Shown here: piece after piece, positions 32,637-41,833 of the stretch | How the letters are laid out: the number at the start of each line of letters is the position of its first letter | Numbering within the stretch: position 1 is the stretch's first letter | From: Azospirillum canadense | GTDB taxonomy: Bacteria > Pseudomonadota > Alphaproteobacteria > Azospirillales > Azospirillaceae | DNA length: 64,000 bases | Reading direction: 5' to 3' | Assembly: GCF_025961225.1 (NCBI RefSeq) | Contig: NZ_JAOQNG010000003.1 | Coordinates: 639,887 to 703,886 of the forward strand | Translations under genes and position numbers: made by a program | The notes under the pieces: model-generated | The model's input: the letters and a program-made list of their open reading frames with translations, nothing else | Database searches by the model: none | What the model was told of the DNA's origin: nothing

Positions 32637-33727
32637 TTGCACAAATCGGGGTGCGGCCAGATTGTCCCCCGGTGTTGCGGTGATCAGGACACCTTTTGGA
32701 AGATCGGCCGACCGAGGCTGGTCATTCGGTTGATCACGGCGCAGGCGATGCGAGCTTCCACCTTCTGGGCGGACAGACTCCGAGCCCGCAGGCTGCGGCC
32801 GATCAACACTTTGTACCGGTAGCACGCGGTTTCCACGAGCGAGCGCTTGCCGTAGCCGACGGCACGCTGCCACCCCAGGCGGCCCTTCTCGGCAATCATC
32901 CGGATGTGATGGTCGCGCTGAGTTGGAACCACCTCGGCCGTGCCACTCGGGACGGCCGTGGAGCGCGGCGGGATGATCACCCTGGCGTCGGGTTGGCGTT
33001 CAGCGACGGTCCGATATACGGGATCGCCATCGTACGCGCCGTCAGCCAGAACCGCCCTGATCGGGGCGGCAATCTGATCGAGCAAGGGGCCGACCTGCGA
33101 GGCATCACCCTCGTCCGTGGTGGTCAGCTCCGCCGCGAGAATGTCGCCGTGATCCGGATCCACGGCGATGTGCAGCCGCCGCCAGGTACGGTGTGGTTTC
33201 CCACCATGTTTCTCGTGCTGCCATTCGCCCGCCCCAAAGACCTTCAGGCCCGAGGAGTCGATGATCACGCTCACCGCTCCATTTGGCACCTTCAACGCCG
33301 TCGTCAGCGCCAGGCGCGCACTGCGCCGGGCCAGGGTTGTGTGGTCTGGAACCGGCAGGTCGAGACCAAGCAGTTGCATGATGGAGCGCAGTAGCCCCTC
33401 GGTCTGGCGCCACGGCCGGCCCATGGCCAAACGCAGCATGACAGCGGTTTCGACGGCGAGGTCCGCGTGGGCCGGCGGTCGGCCGCGTTTGCCTGTCTTG
33501 GCTGGCGTCCACGCCTCCAGCGCCTCCGGCGTGGTCCAGACGGTCAAGCTGCCGCGCTGCTGCAGAGCCCGATCATACGCCGGCCAATTCGCGACCTTGT
33601 ACTTGGCCTTCGGGATGTGATGACGACGTGGCTCGTTGTGCTTGTAGGGCATGCGCGCTCTCGGCAACGGGGCATACCTCTATACCCGTCCATCGCCCGT
33701 TCAGCCGCCGTTTCCCGATTTATGCGC
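32637..33727 (-). mobile_element. IS5 family element, apparently intact
   Basis: Probable imperfect terminal repeats TTGCACAAATCGGG (32637-32650) and the complement of GCGCATAAATCGGG (33714-33727) flank one complete transposase. The element interrupts an IS110-type transposase whose 3' part resumes at 33728. Confidence 0.65.
32684..33652 (-). CDS. IS5 family transposase
   Basis: A 322-residue intact transposase starting MPYKHNEPRRHHIPKAKYKV. The N-terminal region has MGRPWRQTEGLLRSIMQLLGLDLPVPDHTTLARRS. The DDE domain is complete: IIDSSGLKVFGAGEW (first Asp), VLADGAYDG (second Asp), and the Glu near KRSLVETACYRYKVLIG. It ends with MTSLGRPIFQKVS. It is the only full-length, unbroken IS5 gene in the window. 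Confidence 0.93.
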   Translation of the reverse strand: MPYKHNEPRRHHIPKAKYKVANWPAYDRALQQRGSLTVWTTPEALEAWTPAKTGKRGRPPAHADLAVETAVMLRLAMGRPWRQTEGLLRSIMQLLGLDLPVPDHTTLARRSARLALTTALKVPNGAVSVIIDSSGLKVFGAGEWQHEKHGGKPHRTWRRLHIAVDPDHGDILAAELTTTDEGDASQVGPLLDQIAAPIRAVLADGAYDGDPVYRTVAERQPDARVIIPPRSTAVPSGTAEVVPTQRDHHIRMIAEKGRLGWQRAVGYGKRSLVETACYRYKVLIGRSLRARSLSAQKVEARIACAVINRMTSLGRPIFQKVS

Positions 33728-34136
33728 CAAAGCCCACCTGCGGGGCTTCTGCGGCTTGGTTCCCAAACGCAGCGCCTCGGGCGGGGTCGAGCGACCGGGG
33801 CAGAAGCTGACCAAGAGCGGTCATGACCGGATCAAGCGGGCGCTCTACCTGGCAGCCGACACCGCCCGGCGGGTCGATCCGCAACTGGCCGAGGTCGACT
33901 GGCGCTTGATGGTGCACAAGGGCCATCACCATCGCCAGGCTCTGTGTGCGGTGGCGAACCGTCTGGTCAACCGGATCCTGAGCGTGCTCCGGAGCGGCCG
34001 ATCCTACGGTCTGCGTGGCCTGGAGGGCGAGCCGATCACGGTCGCCCAAGGCCGGCAGATCATCGCCGCTCGGTTCAGCGTGCCGGCGGCGATCCGAGGC
34101 AGCCGACGCCGCCAACGGGTCGCAGCATGCGGGTGA
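33728..34136 (+). pseudogene. IS110 family transposase, 3' fragment
   Basis: The open frame begins at the IS5 boundary with HLRGFCGLVPKRSASGGVERPGQKLTKSGHDRIKRALYLAADTARR and ends RFSVPAAIRGSRRRQRVAACG. This is the C-terminal half of the Transposase_20 domain of a fourth IS110 type. The 5' two thirds are absent, and the preceding IS5 marks the cut. Confidence 0.85.
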
Positions 34137-34221
34137 CTGCTCGTCCAGGTCTCTTTGTTCGACCGAAAGACGACCGTCTTTTCGTCCCGACCGGCTTGCC
34201 CCAAGGCGCCGCGCGCAGACA

Positions 34222-34274
34222 CCGGCAAGGCCGGGCCTTCAGGCCCGCCGCCTCCGGCGGCATGGCCTTGCCGG
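34222..34274 (+). ncRNA. Candidate structured RNA 3' of IS110 remnant
   Basis: An 11-bp outer stem CCGGCAAGGCC (34222-34232) / GGCCTTGCCGG (34264-34274) encloses GGGCC-TTCA-GGCCC and GCCGCC-TCC-GGCGGC. It starts 86 nt after the remnant's stop. This is the strongest example of the shared two-hairpin architecture. Confidence 0.5.
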
Positions 34275-34320
34275 CGGCGAGCACGGTGCCAGGCTGGGGT
34301 GGTCGGGAGCTGTTGACAGT

Positions 34321-34820
34321 TGGTACGAGATCACTTGGCGGTCGATCCCGATACCGGCGCGATCCTCGCGTCCGCGCTGACGACCACGCAGGACGGCGAT
34401 GCTTCCCTGGTCGGCCCACTGCTCGACCAGATCGCCCGCCCAATCGGCACGGTGCTGGCGGACGGGGCTTACGACGGCGAGCCCGTGTACCGCGCCGTCG
34501 CCGCCCATAGTCCTGACGCGCAGGGGATCATCCCGCCGCGCTCAACCGCGGTGCCGAGCGCCACGACCGAAAATGCCCCCAGCCAACGCGACCGCCACAT
34601 CCAGATGAGCGCCGAGCGTGGTCGGTTGGGCTGGCAGCGGGCGGTGCAGTACGGCCGCCGCTCCTTGGGCGAGGTGGCGATGATGCGCTATAAGCAACTG
34701 ATCGGGCGCAGCCTCCGGGCTCGGAGTCTGGCGGCCCAGAAGGTCGAGGCCGCCGTCGGCTGCAAGGTCATGAACATCATGACCCGCTTGGGCATGCCGG
34801 CCACCTCCAAAGTCGCCTGA
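34321..34820 (+). pseudogene. IS5 family transposase, 3' fragment
   Basis: The open frame from about HLAVDPDTGAILASALTTTQDGDASLVGPLLDQIA to MTRLGMPATSKVA carries the second catalytic Asp (VLADGAYDGE) and the C-terminus, but lacks the N-terminal third with the first Asp. It resembles the intact copy at 32684 but is a separate, diverged element. The left cut lies next to the IS110 non-coding end. Confidence 0.82.
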
Positions 34821-34939
34821 TCACCACTGGCCGCCCGTGGACTCCGCCCTCACGCCGATTTGCGCGCCAAAGTCACCCCCAAGCCGACCTCGCTTCCCAC
34901 TTGGCCGTGGCGCCTGCCTCCAAACTCTCGGCACTCCTT

Positions 34940-35761
34940 TCAGTGGGTGTGACCATCCCGCAATCCCTTTTCCGGCACTGGGTTTGGGGCCACCACGAGC
35001 CCCAAACACCAGCCAAGGTAAAAGCGTAGATCATCGTAGAACGCCTCCGGTGTGTAAAGCTGCAGGCCGGGGCTTCCGATCATCTCGGAACCCGTCTGGA
35101 TCCCCCAGGCGAGGAGCATCCAGCTCCCCGCCACCCACGCCGTGAGCTGCGCCAATGCCGGAATGGTGCACTCATCCCAATGGCGAAGCACGATTCTGGT
35201 GCCAAGCAGCGCGATCAGAAAGCCCGGCACCGCGCTCGTCGCCACGATCGGCCAGCCCCACCCATAAGAATGGCCGATGATAACAATCCAGGCACACGCC
35301 AAGCCGGTCGCCGGAAGAGCAAGCCGGCGCGCGGTGCCCGCGACGAACCAGGCGGCCATTACCGCCGCCGGGATCGAGGCCCACTCACAGGCGCTGTCGA
35401 TCGCTCGTGCCAAGTTGGCTCGCTTCGCCTCGTCACCGGCGTGCTCACCGCCGAGATACGCGATCATTGCTTCGTGGATGCACACGACGGCAACCCCAAA
35501 GGCCAGCGACACCAGAACCCCAAGCAGCAATCCGCCGGATGGCTCGTGCGCCAGCCGCCACCGCCTGGCCTTGAGCCGTTCCACCAGCGGTTCGACGAAA
35601 AAAGCAAAAAGCGTCCCGATGAACAGCGCGGAGCACAGTTCCGCGGCCCCGAAATGGCCGCGCATCAGCACGAACCCTTGCCACAGGAGCTCCGGAGCGA
35701 AGGCGCAGACGGACACCCACAGCGTGTAAACGGCGTAGGCCAAGGCACGAGTGAACGGCAT
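34940..35761 (-). CDS. Hypothetical integral membrane protein
   Basis: A 273-residue protein with about seven hydrophobic segments (near 8-28, 40-58, 76-96, 128-146, 150-168, 176-194 and 205-225) and hydrophilic tails. The ATG at 35761 is the longest plausible start. No catalytic or transporter motif was recognised, and I cannot assign a family. It is transcribed in the same direction as the GST-like gene but does not overlap it; the ~80 nt between contain no clear terminator. It is flanked by IS5 fragments, so it is island cargo. Confidence 0.65.
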   Translation of the reverse strand: MPFTRALAYAVYTLWVSVCAFAPELLWQGFVLMRGHFGAAELCSALFIGTLFAFFVEPLVERLKARRWRLAHEPSGGLLLGVLVSLAFGVAVVCIHEAMIAYLGGEHAGDEAKRANLARAIDSACEWASIPAAVMAAWFVAGTARRLALPATGLACAWIVIIGHSYGWGWPIVATSAVPGFLIALLGTRIVLRHWDECTIPALAQLTAWVAGSWMLLAWGIQTGSEMIGSPGLQLYTPEAFYDDLRFYLGWCLGLVVAPNPVPEKGLRDGHTH

Positions 35762-35839
35762 GGATTGCCTCCCTCATCTCAAATGGCCACGCCGAGGCGA
35801 TGCTGGTTCCCGTCCGGACTCGCCCGCCAAGATCGGCTT

Positions 35840-36544
35840 TTACGCAGGCGGTGCCACACTCACCAGCGGAACCGTGCGGCGGCAGAAGTCGACCAGATTG
35901 GGCTGCGCCGCGACATACGCGCGGAGCGGCGTGTCGATTTCGTACCGGTAAATGTTGGGCAGGAAGCCCATCAGGGCCGTGTCAATGCTGTGCGGCGTGT
36001 CGCCGAACAGGAACGGCCGCTCCGCCAGGGTGCCAGCGACGGCGCTCAAGTCAGCGAGACCGCGGCTGTAGATCTGGTCGGGCTCGTAACGACCAATGCC
36101 CTGGAAATGATAGCGTTTCAGGTTGTACTCCCGTGCCGCCTCAAGCAAGGTCTCGGTGAGGTCTGGGTGCGTGTTCAGCAACTGGTCCCGAAATAAGGGC
36201 CAGAACCGCGCGTCGGCCCACCGCGAGTAGGACATCACCCAATACAAGTCATCGAGCGTGCGCCGGACCATGTGGTCGATGCGGCGTTCGGCCGCGCTGA
36301 GGTCATCGTCGATCGCCAGACGATGCTGTCGGATTAGGTGCGCGATGATGAGATCACTGTCTCCGATCACAGTGCCGCCATCCATGATGTACGGCAGTTG
36401 CCCGCGGGGGGCATCACGGGTGTCGATGATGTGCTCTTGCCGATAGGACAGCCCACACAGGCGCAGAAACGCCACAGTCTTGAGGCCGTACGGATTGTTG
36501 TCCGCGAGACCGAACAGGTGAGGGTAGGTGTACAGCGTGATCAT
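35840..36544 (-). CDS. Glutathione S-transferase-like protein (Faxc/GST_N_4 type)
   Basis: A 234-residue protein; the ATG at 36544 has GGAG 7 nt upstream, and a start at 36556 is less good. The N-terminal thioredoxin-like domain is MITLYTYPHLFGLADNNPYGLKTVAFLRLCGL, then RGQLPYIMDGGTVIGDSDLIIAHL with the cis-Pro and DSD glutathione-site motif. The helical C-terminal domain contains LAERPFLFGDTPHSIDTALMGFL, the usual GST N-capping region. It resembles the failed-axon-connections/metaxin-related branch more than the classical GSTs at 60934 and 61615. The substrate is unknown. The right side abuts an IS5 remnant. Confidence 0.82.
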   Translation of the reverse strand: MITLYTYPHLFGLADNNPYGLKTVAFLRLCGLSYRQEHIIDTRDAPRGQLPYIMDGGTVIGDSDLIIAHLIRQHRLAIDDDLSAAERRIDHMVRRTLDDLYWVMSYSRWADARFWPLFRDQLLNTHPDLTETLLEAAREYNLKRYHFQGIGRYEPDQIYSRGLADLSAVAGTLAERPFLFGDTPHSIDTALMGFLPNIYRYEIDTPLRAYVAAQPNLVDFCRRTVPLVSVAPPA

Positions 36545-36689
36545 GGCCGACTCCATCCGCTTGTCGCCCGGCTGGGGCCACGGCCTCGGTGCGGGATCGA
36601 CCGCGGCGGGGTCCCCTGCAGCGCCCAGCATGGCATGGTGTGGCAATCATTGGGTATTCGATCATTGGGACAGGATGTGCCTGAGCGCT

Positions 36690-37084
36690 CCGCGGCAACG
36701 ATCCGCGCCATGGCGGCGCACACGCCGGACACCGCGGTGATCGTGCTGGCCCGGTCCATGGCTGTAACGAGTGCGACCGCTGAAGCCAATCCAACACAGC
36801 GCGATCGGCACCTGCGGTCCATCGCCGAGCACGGACGCATGGCGTGGCAGAAGGCCTGCCGGAACAACGTCCGCGCACCGGTCGAGGCGGTCTTCCGCCG
36901 CTGGAAACGCGTCCTCGGCGACGGCTTGCGGTTCCGTACCGAGGAACGGCGAAAAGCCGAGATCGCTATCGCGATCCGGATGCTGAACCGCATGCTCGAC
37001 CTCGGACGCCCGGACTCCGTCCGCGTCGCGTAATCAGAAGGCCGGGAAAGAGCTTCCTGCGACCGAAGTCACCTCGCTGCAACA
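36690..37084 (+). pseudogene. IS5 family transposase, 3' fragment (copy B)
   Basis: The open frame from ~36690 (ATIRAMAAHTPDTAVIVLARSMAV) to a stop at 37031-37033, then the IS5 terminal repeat at 37072-37084. From 36797 it is the exact complement of the IS5 at 19502-19738, but 36700-36796 is clearly diverged. So one edge looks like a recombination or conversion boundary. The 5' half is missing. Confidence 0.85.
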
Positions 37085-37469
37085 TCTATGGACGCCCCCC
37101 GCCCTGCAAGAGCGTTTTTCGACATGGCGGCTTGAGAAGTCGGTTGCTGCCATCGATCCGGCCTACGGTTGCAGCCCGTGAGCTGCTGGCCTTGATGAGA
37201 TCCGCGGATCGACGCCCAATCAACGTCGCGAGCTCGTCGGCTCGTTGTTGCAGACGGGCTTGGCCGATCCCGGTCCGACCGGTTGTGCCATCACATCGTC
37301 CATCGCCCTCGCAACCGAAGGAGAGCTTGTCGTCCTGCGCTCAGGTCGCCGATCCGGTGACCAGCGCGGCCCTGATCATTGTCGTTTCATCGTCCAACCT
37401 CTTTGTTCGACTGCCGGGACCACCTCTTCGTCCCGACCTGCCCTTGCCCAAAGCACCGCGCACAACGCA

Positions 37470-37520
37470 GGGCAAGGCTGGCCCGCCAGGGCCACCGCCG
37501 AAGGCGGCATGGCCTTGCCC
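37470..37520 (-). ncRNA. Candidate structured RNA 3' of IS110-1 transposase (copy B)
   Basis: Exact complement of the structure at 19015-19065, in the same relation to its transposase stop. Confidence 0.45.
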
Positions 37521-37588
37521 GAGCGAGCACGGTGCTACCCTGCCGCCGGTCGGGATCACGGGGGGAAGCCGTCGCGCCCATGGCCGTC

Positions 37589-38617
37589 TCACGCCGCAGC
37601 CGGTTCGGCCGCCGTGCCGGGCCGCCGGTAGTCCTCGCCACGGGTCATCACGGCCCAGGCGGTGCGGGCCAGCTTGTTGGCCAGAGCTACCACCGCGACG
37701 TTGAAGGGGCGGCGGCTCAGCAGCCCGGCCAGCCAGGGCGCGGTCTTGCCCTGCCAGCGCATCACCGTCCGGGCGCCATTCACCAGCATCCGGCGCAGGT
37801 AGCCGTCGCCCGCCTTCGAGATTCCGCCCAGGCGCTCCTTGCCGCCGCTCGCGTGCTGGCGCGGCACCAGGCCGAGCCACGCCGCCAAGTGGCGGCCCGA
37901 TGCGAAGACGGTCGCGTCGCCGATCGTTGCGGCCAGCGCCGTCGCGGTGACCGGCCCGATGCCCGGGACCGTCATCAGCCGCCGGCACACCTCATCCTCC
38001 TTGGCCTGCTCGGCCAGCCGAGCGTCCAATTCGCCGACCCGCCGTTCCGTGTCGCGCAGGTGGTCGACCAAGCCTTGAAGGACCTCCCGGGCCAGGGCGG
38101 GAATCCGCGTGTCCTCCGGGTCGGCCAGCACGGCGGTCAATTCGGCAACCTTGCCGGCCCCCTGCGGCGCGACAATGCCGAACTCGGCCAAGTGCCCACG
38201 CAACGCGTTGATCACCTGCGTCTTCTGGGCGCCCAGCACCTCGCGCACCCGGTGGACCACCAGGGTGCCCTGCTGCTGCTCGGTCTTGACCGGCACGAAG
38301 CGCATGCTCGGCCGCTGCACGGCCTCGCAGATCGCCTCCGCGTCGGCCCGATCGGTCTTGTGGCGCTTCACGTAGGGCCGGACGTACTGGGGCGCCATCA
38401 GGCGCACCGCGTGGCCGAACCGGGCGATCTCGCGCGCCCAAAAATGCGACCCGGCACAAGCCTCCATCCCGACCACGCACGGCGTCAGGGTGGCGAAGAA
38501 CACCAGCATCGCATCCCGGCGCAGCCGCTTGGTCGTCACCACCTTGCCGTGGACGTCGACGCCGTGGACCTGGAACACCGACTTCGCCAGATCGAGACCG
38601 ATAAACGCCGCAGTCAT
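37589..38617 (-). CDS. IS110 family transposase (IS110-1, copy B)
   Basis: A 342-residue intact transposase, identical in sequence to the copy at 17918-18946. It has the same RuvC-like (GLDLAKSVFQVHGVD) and Transposase_20 (PGIGPVTATALAA, LGLVPRQHASGGKERLGG) motifs. Confidence 0.95.
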   Translation of the reverse strand: MTAAFIGLDLAKSVFQVHGVDVHGKVVTTKRLRRDAMLVFFATLTPCVVGMEACAGSHFWAREIARFGHAVRLMAPQYVRPYVKRHKTDRADAEAICEAVQRPSMRFVPVKTEQQQGTLVVHRVREVLGAQKTQVINALRGHLAEFGIVAPQGAGKVAELTAVLADPEDTRIPALAREVLQGLVDHLRDTERRVGELDARLAEQAKEDEVCRRLMTVPGIGPVTATALAATIGDATVFASGRHLAAWLGLVPRQHASGGKERLGGISKAGDGYLRRMLVNGARTVMRWQGKTAPWLAGLLSRRPFNVAVVALANKLARTAWAVMTRGEDYRRPGTAAEPAAA

Positions 38618-38697
38618 GGCACAACTCCCGTCATGAGAGGAACCTGTCCGTTATCTGGCACTGCCGTGCCGAAAACGGGGGACGTCCATCTCATCAA

Positions 38698-38895
38698 GGT
38701 CGCCAACTGCCGAGTCATCCATGATGCGACAAATGACGCTTTGACGCTGTGCCATGCTCGAATTCATGGCGAACAGTTCAAAAACACGCGAATGCTCATC
38801 ACTTTGAATGAAGAAATGCTTACCACGCATGCCGGCTGGATCCGCTCTCAATCGTTCCGCATCCTCATACAAAGGCAACTCGGCCTCTGCTTGCT
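38698..38895. other. Short intergenic stretch beyond IS110-1 copy B
   Basis: About 200 bases with lower GC than the flanks. No recognisable gene, but it must contain the promoter of the beta-lactamase-like gene if that is expressed. Confidence 0.4.
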
Positions 38896-39954
38896 GTGGA
38901 GACAGAGGTGACCGCCACTGGCCGTGAACATCGATGGATTTTTCCATCACGCCGCGCGTTCTTGTCGGTCGCTGCAACAACGGCCGCGCTTGCCGCGCGA
39001 CCGCCGATCGCTTTCGGCGCCCAATCATCGTCGGAGCCCGCGGACATCGGGGCCCGCATCCTTGCGCTGTTCGACCCTTTGCCCGGCGACAAGTCCATCA
39101 AGATCTGGGGGCCGGCCACCGACACGGCGAGCGCATTTCTGGTCGAACGCAACGCCTCCGCCCGTCTGTTCGTCGGCAGCGCCATCAAGGCCTTCGTGCT
39201 GGCGGAGCGGTTGCGTCAGCTCGACTCCCCGACCATCGTGCAGACGCTGCAGACGCAGCAGATTGCTCTCGATGCTGGAGTCTGGTCGCCGGACAGCCAG
39301 ACCTTCAACCCGCCGCACCTGTCAGGCCTGGTTTCCGAGCGCACCGCGCTTGAAGCAATGATCATGCACAGCGACAACACCGCGACCGACATGGAGCTTC
39401 GGCAGGCCGGTCCGGACAAGGTACGCTCCCTCATCACTTCCATGGGGCTGACCAGCACGTCGATCCCGGACAGCACCCGGGTGTTTTTCGGCTATCTGTT
39501 CGGCGCTCCGAACTACAAGGAGTACAGTTGGTCCGATGTGACGGCGCTCCCGGACGAGGCGCCGGTGGTTCATCCGCCTCTCAACGATACCGCAACGCTC
39601 GCCTCATCGGCGGATGATCTCGTGACTTTTTATTCCCAAGCGCTGCAGGGCAAGCTTTTCACTCATGCCGAAACGCTGCGGGAATTCCGGCGCATTCTGA
39701 TGATGGGCGACGCGATCTTTCTGATTCCGTTGCCGCTGGGCGTAAACGCCTTCGCCAAAGGCGGCAGCATCGATCTTCCCGGCCACCATGCCCTGTGCAT
39801 CGCGGGCGGGATGTATTGCGCACACCGCTGGGCGTACTACAGTATGATCGTCAATTGGAGCGCACCCGCTCAGACCGACCCGGCAACCGTGAGCGCCTGT
39901 GCGGCCGCGCTGAGGCAGGCGTTCGAACTGGTCAAGGATGCACTGTCCACCTGA
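38896..39954 (+). CDS. Tat-exported serine hydrolase of the class A beta-lactamase family
   Basis: A 352-residue protein with a GTG start at 38896. The leader has a twin-arginine motif (SRRAFLSVAATTAALAARPPIAFGA), so Tat export to the periplasm is likely. The penicillin-binding fold motifs are present in order: Ser95-x-x-Lys98 in VGSAIKAF, SDN at 159-161 in MHSDNTATD, and Lys288-Gly-Gly in AFAKGGSIDLPGHH. The middle is longer than in TEM-type enzymes, and I cannot place the omega-loop Glu166 with confidence. So beta-lactam hydrolysis is possible but not assured; the group also includes esterase-like serine hydrolases. Both sides are IS-derived, so it is probably acquired cargo. Confidence 0.8.
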   Translation: METEVTATGREHRWIFPSRRAFLSVAATTAALAARPPIAFGAQSSSEPADIGARILALFDPLPGDKSIKIWGPATDTASAFLVERNASARLFVGSAIKAFVLAERLRQLDSPTIVQTLQTQQIALDAGVWSPDSQTFNPPHLSGLVSERTALEAMIMHSDNTATDMELRQAGPDKVRSLITSMGLTSTSIPDSTRVFFGYLFGAPNYKEYSWSDVTALPDEAPVVHPPLNDTATLASSADDLVTFYSQALQGKLFTHAETLREFRRILMMGDAIFLIPLPLGVNAFAKGGSIDLPGHHALCIAGGMYCAHRWAYYSMIVNWSAPAQTDPATVSACAAALRQAFELVKDALST

Positions 39955-40010
39955 GCTTTATGAAGGCGGACGCTTTCGCCATGGTGTCTCGCTGCTCACG
40001 CGACCCAGCA

Positions 40011-40222
40011 TCAATCCTGGGGAGGACTTGCCTTCAGGGACTTCGGTGGACGACCGCGTCGGCGCGGGGCATCTGGCTTGGGAAGGGGCCGATCTTCCAG
40101 CAGCCCCTGCGCAATGGCCTGTCCCAGCAGGTTCTGCACGGACGACACCGACCAGCGCGTCTCACCGCGCGGCGTCCGGCAGTGAATGCCTTCCAGATGC
40201 CGGGCGATGTTGGCGAGCGTCG
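40011..40222 (-). pseudogene. Serine recombinase C-terminal remnant
   Basis: The minus-strand frame TLANIARHLEGIHCRTPRG, RWSVSSVQNLLGQAI and RRRGRPPKSLK ends at a TGA at 40011. It matches the C-terminal helix-turn-helix of resolvase/invertase-type serine recombinases or related DNA-binding proteins. The 5' end is cut exactly where the IS6 terminal repeat begins (40223). The catalytic domain is absent. Confidence 0.6.
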
Positions 40223-40563
40223 GGTGTTGTCATGTGTGGACGACCGCTGCGGCGCAAGGGAAAAGAGATCTGGCTTGGCGAAAAGGTCGGGTGCGGTCCT
40301 GTGTCCGGCCTCGAAGGATGCGGTTCTGATGACCGCGGGCCATGATGAACTCCGCGGGATTGGGTCCCGATCAACGTGCCGCGCTCGAGGCGCATGACAG
40401 TACGTGGGTCTTCCCGATCCCCGGCTCGAACCGTTTCGCCATCACCTCTCTCGGCACCCTCACACAGCATGGTCCTGTTCTTCAGCGTTACCAAACCGGA
40501 CGGTCCAGCGACACGGTGGCTTGCATCCGATGGTGGAACAGACCGCTCGGCGGCGGGGCCTTG

Positions 40564-40610
40564 TCAAGCCCAGCGCCGCCGCAGGCGGTGGCCCGCAGGC
40601 CCAGGCTTGA
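40564..40610 (-). ncRNA. Candidate structured RNA 3' of IS110-2 transposase (copy D)
   Basis: Complement of the structure at 27355-27401, in the same position relative to the transposase. Confidence 0.45.
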
Positions 40611-40665
40611 GAAGGTTCCGCGGACGGGCGGACAATCCGCTCCGGATGCTCCTGGCGCTCACCGC

Positions 40666-41694
40666 TCAGGGAACCGCCGGAACCGGGACAGTCTTGCGGT
40701 AGACGTCGCCGCGGCTGAGCACCGCCCAAGCGACGCGGGCCATCTTGTTGGCCAGCGCGATGCTGACCAGCCGGGGCGGTTTGCGGGCCAGCAGGCCCTT
40801 CAGCCACTCGCCCTCGCCGGGCGCTTTGCGGCGGGCATAGCGGATCACCGTGGTGGCGCCCATGACCAGAAGACGGCGGAGCGAGCGGTCGCCGGCCTTG
40901 GTGATGCCGCCGAGCCGATCCTTGCCGCCGCGGGAATTCTGCCGCGGCACCAGCCCCAGCCACGCGGCCAGCTGGCGGCCGTTCTTGAACGCGCTCGGAT
41001 CGCTGACGGTGGCGGCGAGCACTGAGGCGGTGATCGGCCCGATGCCGGGAATGGTGGCCAGATTGCGACTGGCCTCGGTGGTGCGATGCCACGCCAGGAT
41101 GGCCTTCTCCAGGGCCGCAATCCGCGCACGGCAGCTCGCGATCTGTTCGGCCAATTCCACCAGCGCCAAGCGAACCAGCTCGGGGAGCGTCAGATCGTTC
41201 AGCCGATCGATCAACTCGGCCAGCTTACGAGGGCCTTGCGCCCCCACGATGCCGAATTCCGCCAGATGGGCGCGCAGGGCATTGAGCAGCATGGTGCGCT
41301 GCCGCACCAGCAGGTCACGGGAGCGATGAAGCACCAGAACGCCTTGCTGGTCCTCGCTCTTGATCGGAACGAAGGCCATGTGCGGCCGCGTCACCGCCTC
41401 GGCAATGGCCGCGGCATCGGCGGCGTCGTTCTTCTTGCCGCGCTGGACGTAGGCCTTGACCCGGGTCGGCGGGATCAGCCGGACCTCATGGCCGAGAGCC
41501 CGGATGAGACGCGCCCAGTGATGAGCCGTCGCGCACGCCTCCATACCGACCAGGCAAGGCGTCAAGCCACGAAAGAACGCCTCCACCTGCTCCCGGCGAA
41601 GCTGCCGGCGCACGACCACCTTTCCGGCTTCATCAACGCCATGAACCTGGAAGACGTGCTTGGCAAGATCAAGACCGACGGTGACAATGCTCAT
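40666..41694 (-). CDS. IS110 family transposase (IS110-2, copy D)
   Basis: A 342-residue intact transposase, nearly identical to 26271-27299. The substitutions I could see are QNSRGG for QNSSGG and KPPR for KPAR. The catalytic-domain motifs are the same. Confidence 0.95.
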   Translation of the reverse strand: MSIVTVGLDLAKHVFQVHGVDEAGKVVVRRQLRREQVEAFFRGLTPCLVGMEACATAHHWARLIRALGHEVRLIPPTRVKAYVQRGKKNDAADAAAIAEAVTRPHMAFVPIKSEDQQGVLVLHRSRDLLVRQRTMLLNALRAHLAEFGIVGAQGPRKLAELIDRLNDLTLPELVRLALVELAEQIASCRARIAALEKAILAWHRTTEASRNLATIPGIGPITASVLAATVSDPSAFKNGRQLAAWLGLVPRQNSRGGKDRLGGITKAGDRSLRRLLVMGATTVIRYARRKAPGEGEWLKGLLARKPPRLVSIALANKMARVAWAVLSRGDVYRKTVPVPAVP

Positions 41695-41833
41695 GTGGAC
41701 GGCCCTCTCATAGGTGGAGTTCAGCAACCACCAATCTATGGCACCTCGATGCCGGGAGCAGCGGTCGTCCACACCATCAACTTCGCGGTCAGTTGATGCG
41801 CGGAGGGTTTGAATAACCCCAGTGTTCACTGGA

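Larger units (their letters stand above)
37085..38696 (-). mobile_element. IS110 family element IS110-1, copy B
   Basis: Subterminal repeats at 37088-37100 and 38677-38689. Like copy A it abuts an IS5 terminal repeat (37072-37084). The outer flank beyond 38697 differs from copy A apart from a short shared GAC-YTTGATGAG. Confidence 0.85.
36797..38697 (-). repeat. Long inverted repeat arm B (pairs with 17838-19738)
   Basis: Reverse complement of arm A. With arm A it brackets ~17 kb (19739-36796) that could invert by homologous recombination. Confidence 0.9.
40233..41785 (-). mobile_element. IS110 family (IS1111-type) element IS110-2, copy D
   Basis: Subterminal repeats GTGTGGACGACCGCTGC at 40234-40250 and its complement at 41758-41774, 1,541 bp apart exactly as in copy C. 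It lies inside the right terminal repeat of IS6 element D: TGACAACACC remains outside and GAAGTTGAT inside. Confidence 0.88.

Noticed and set aside
37379..38911. 510-codon plus-strand open frame over IS110-1 copy B
   Set aside because: Antisense shadow of an IS110 transposase; the same shadow exists over copy A.
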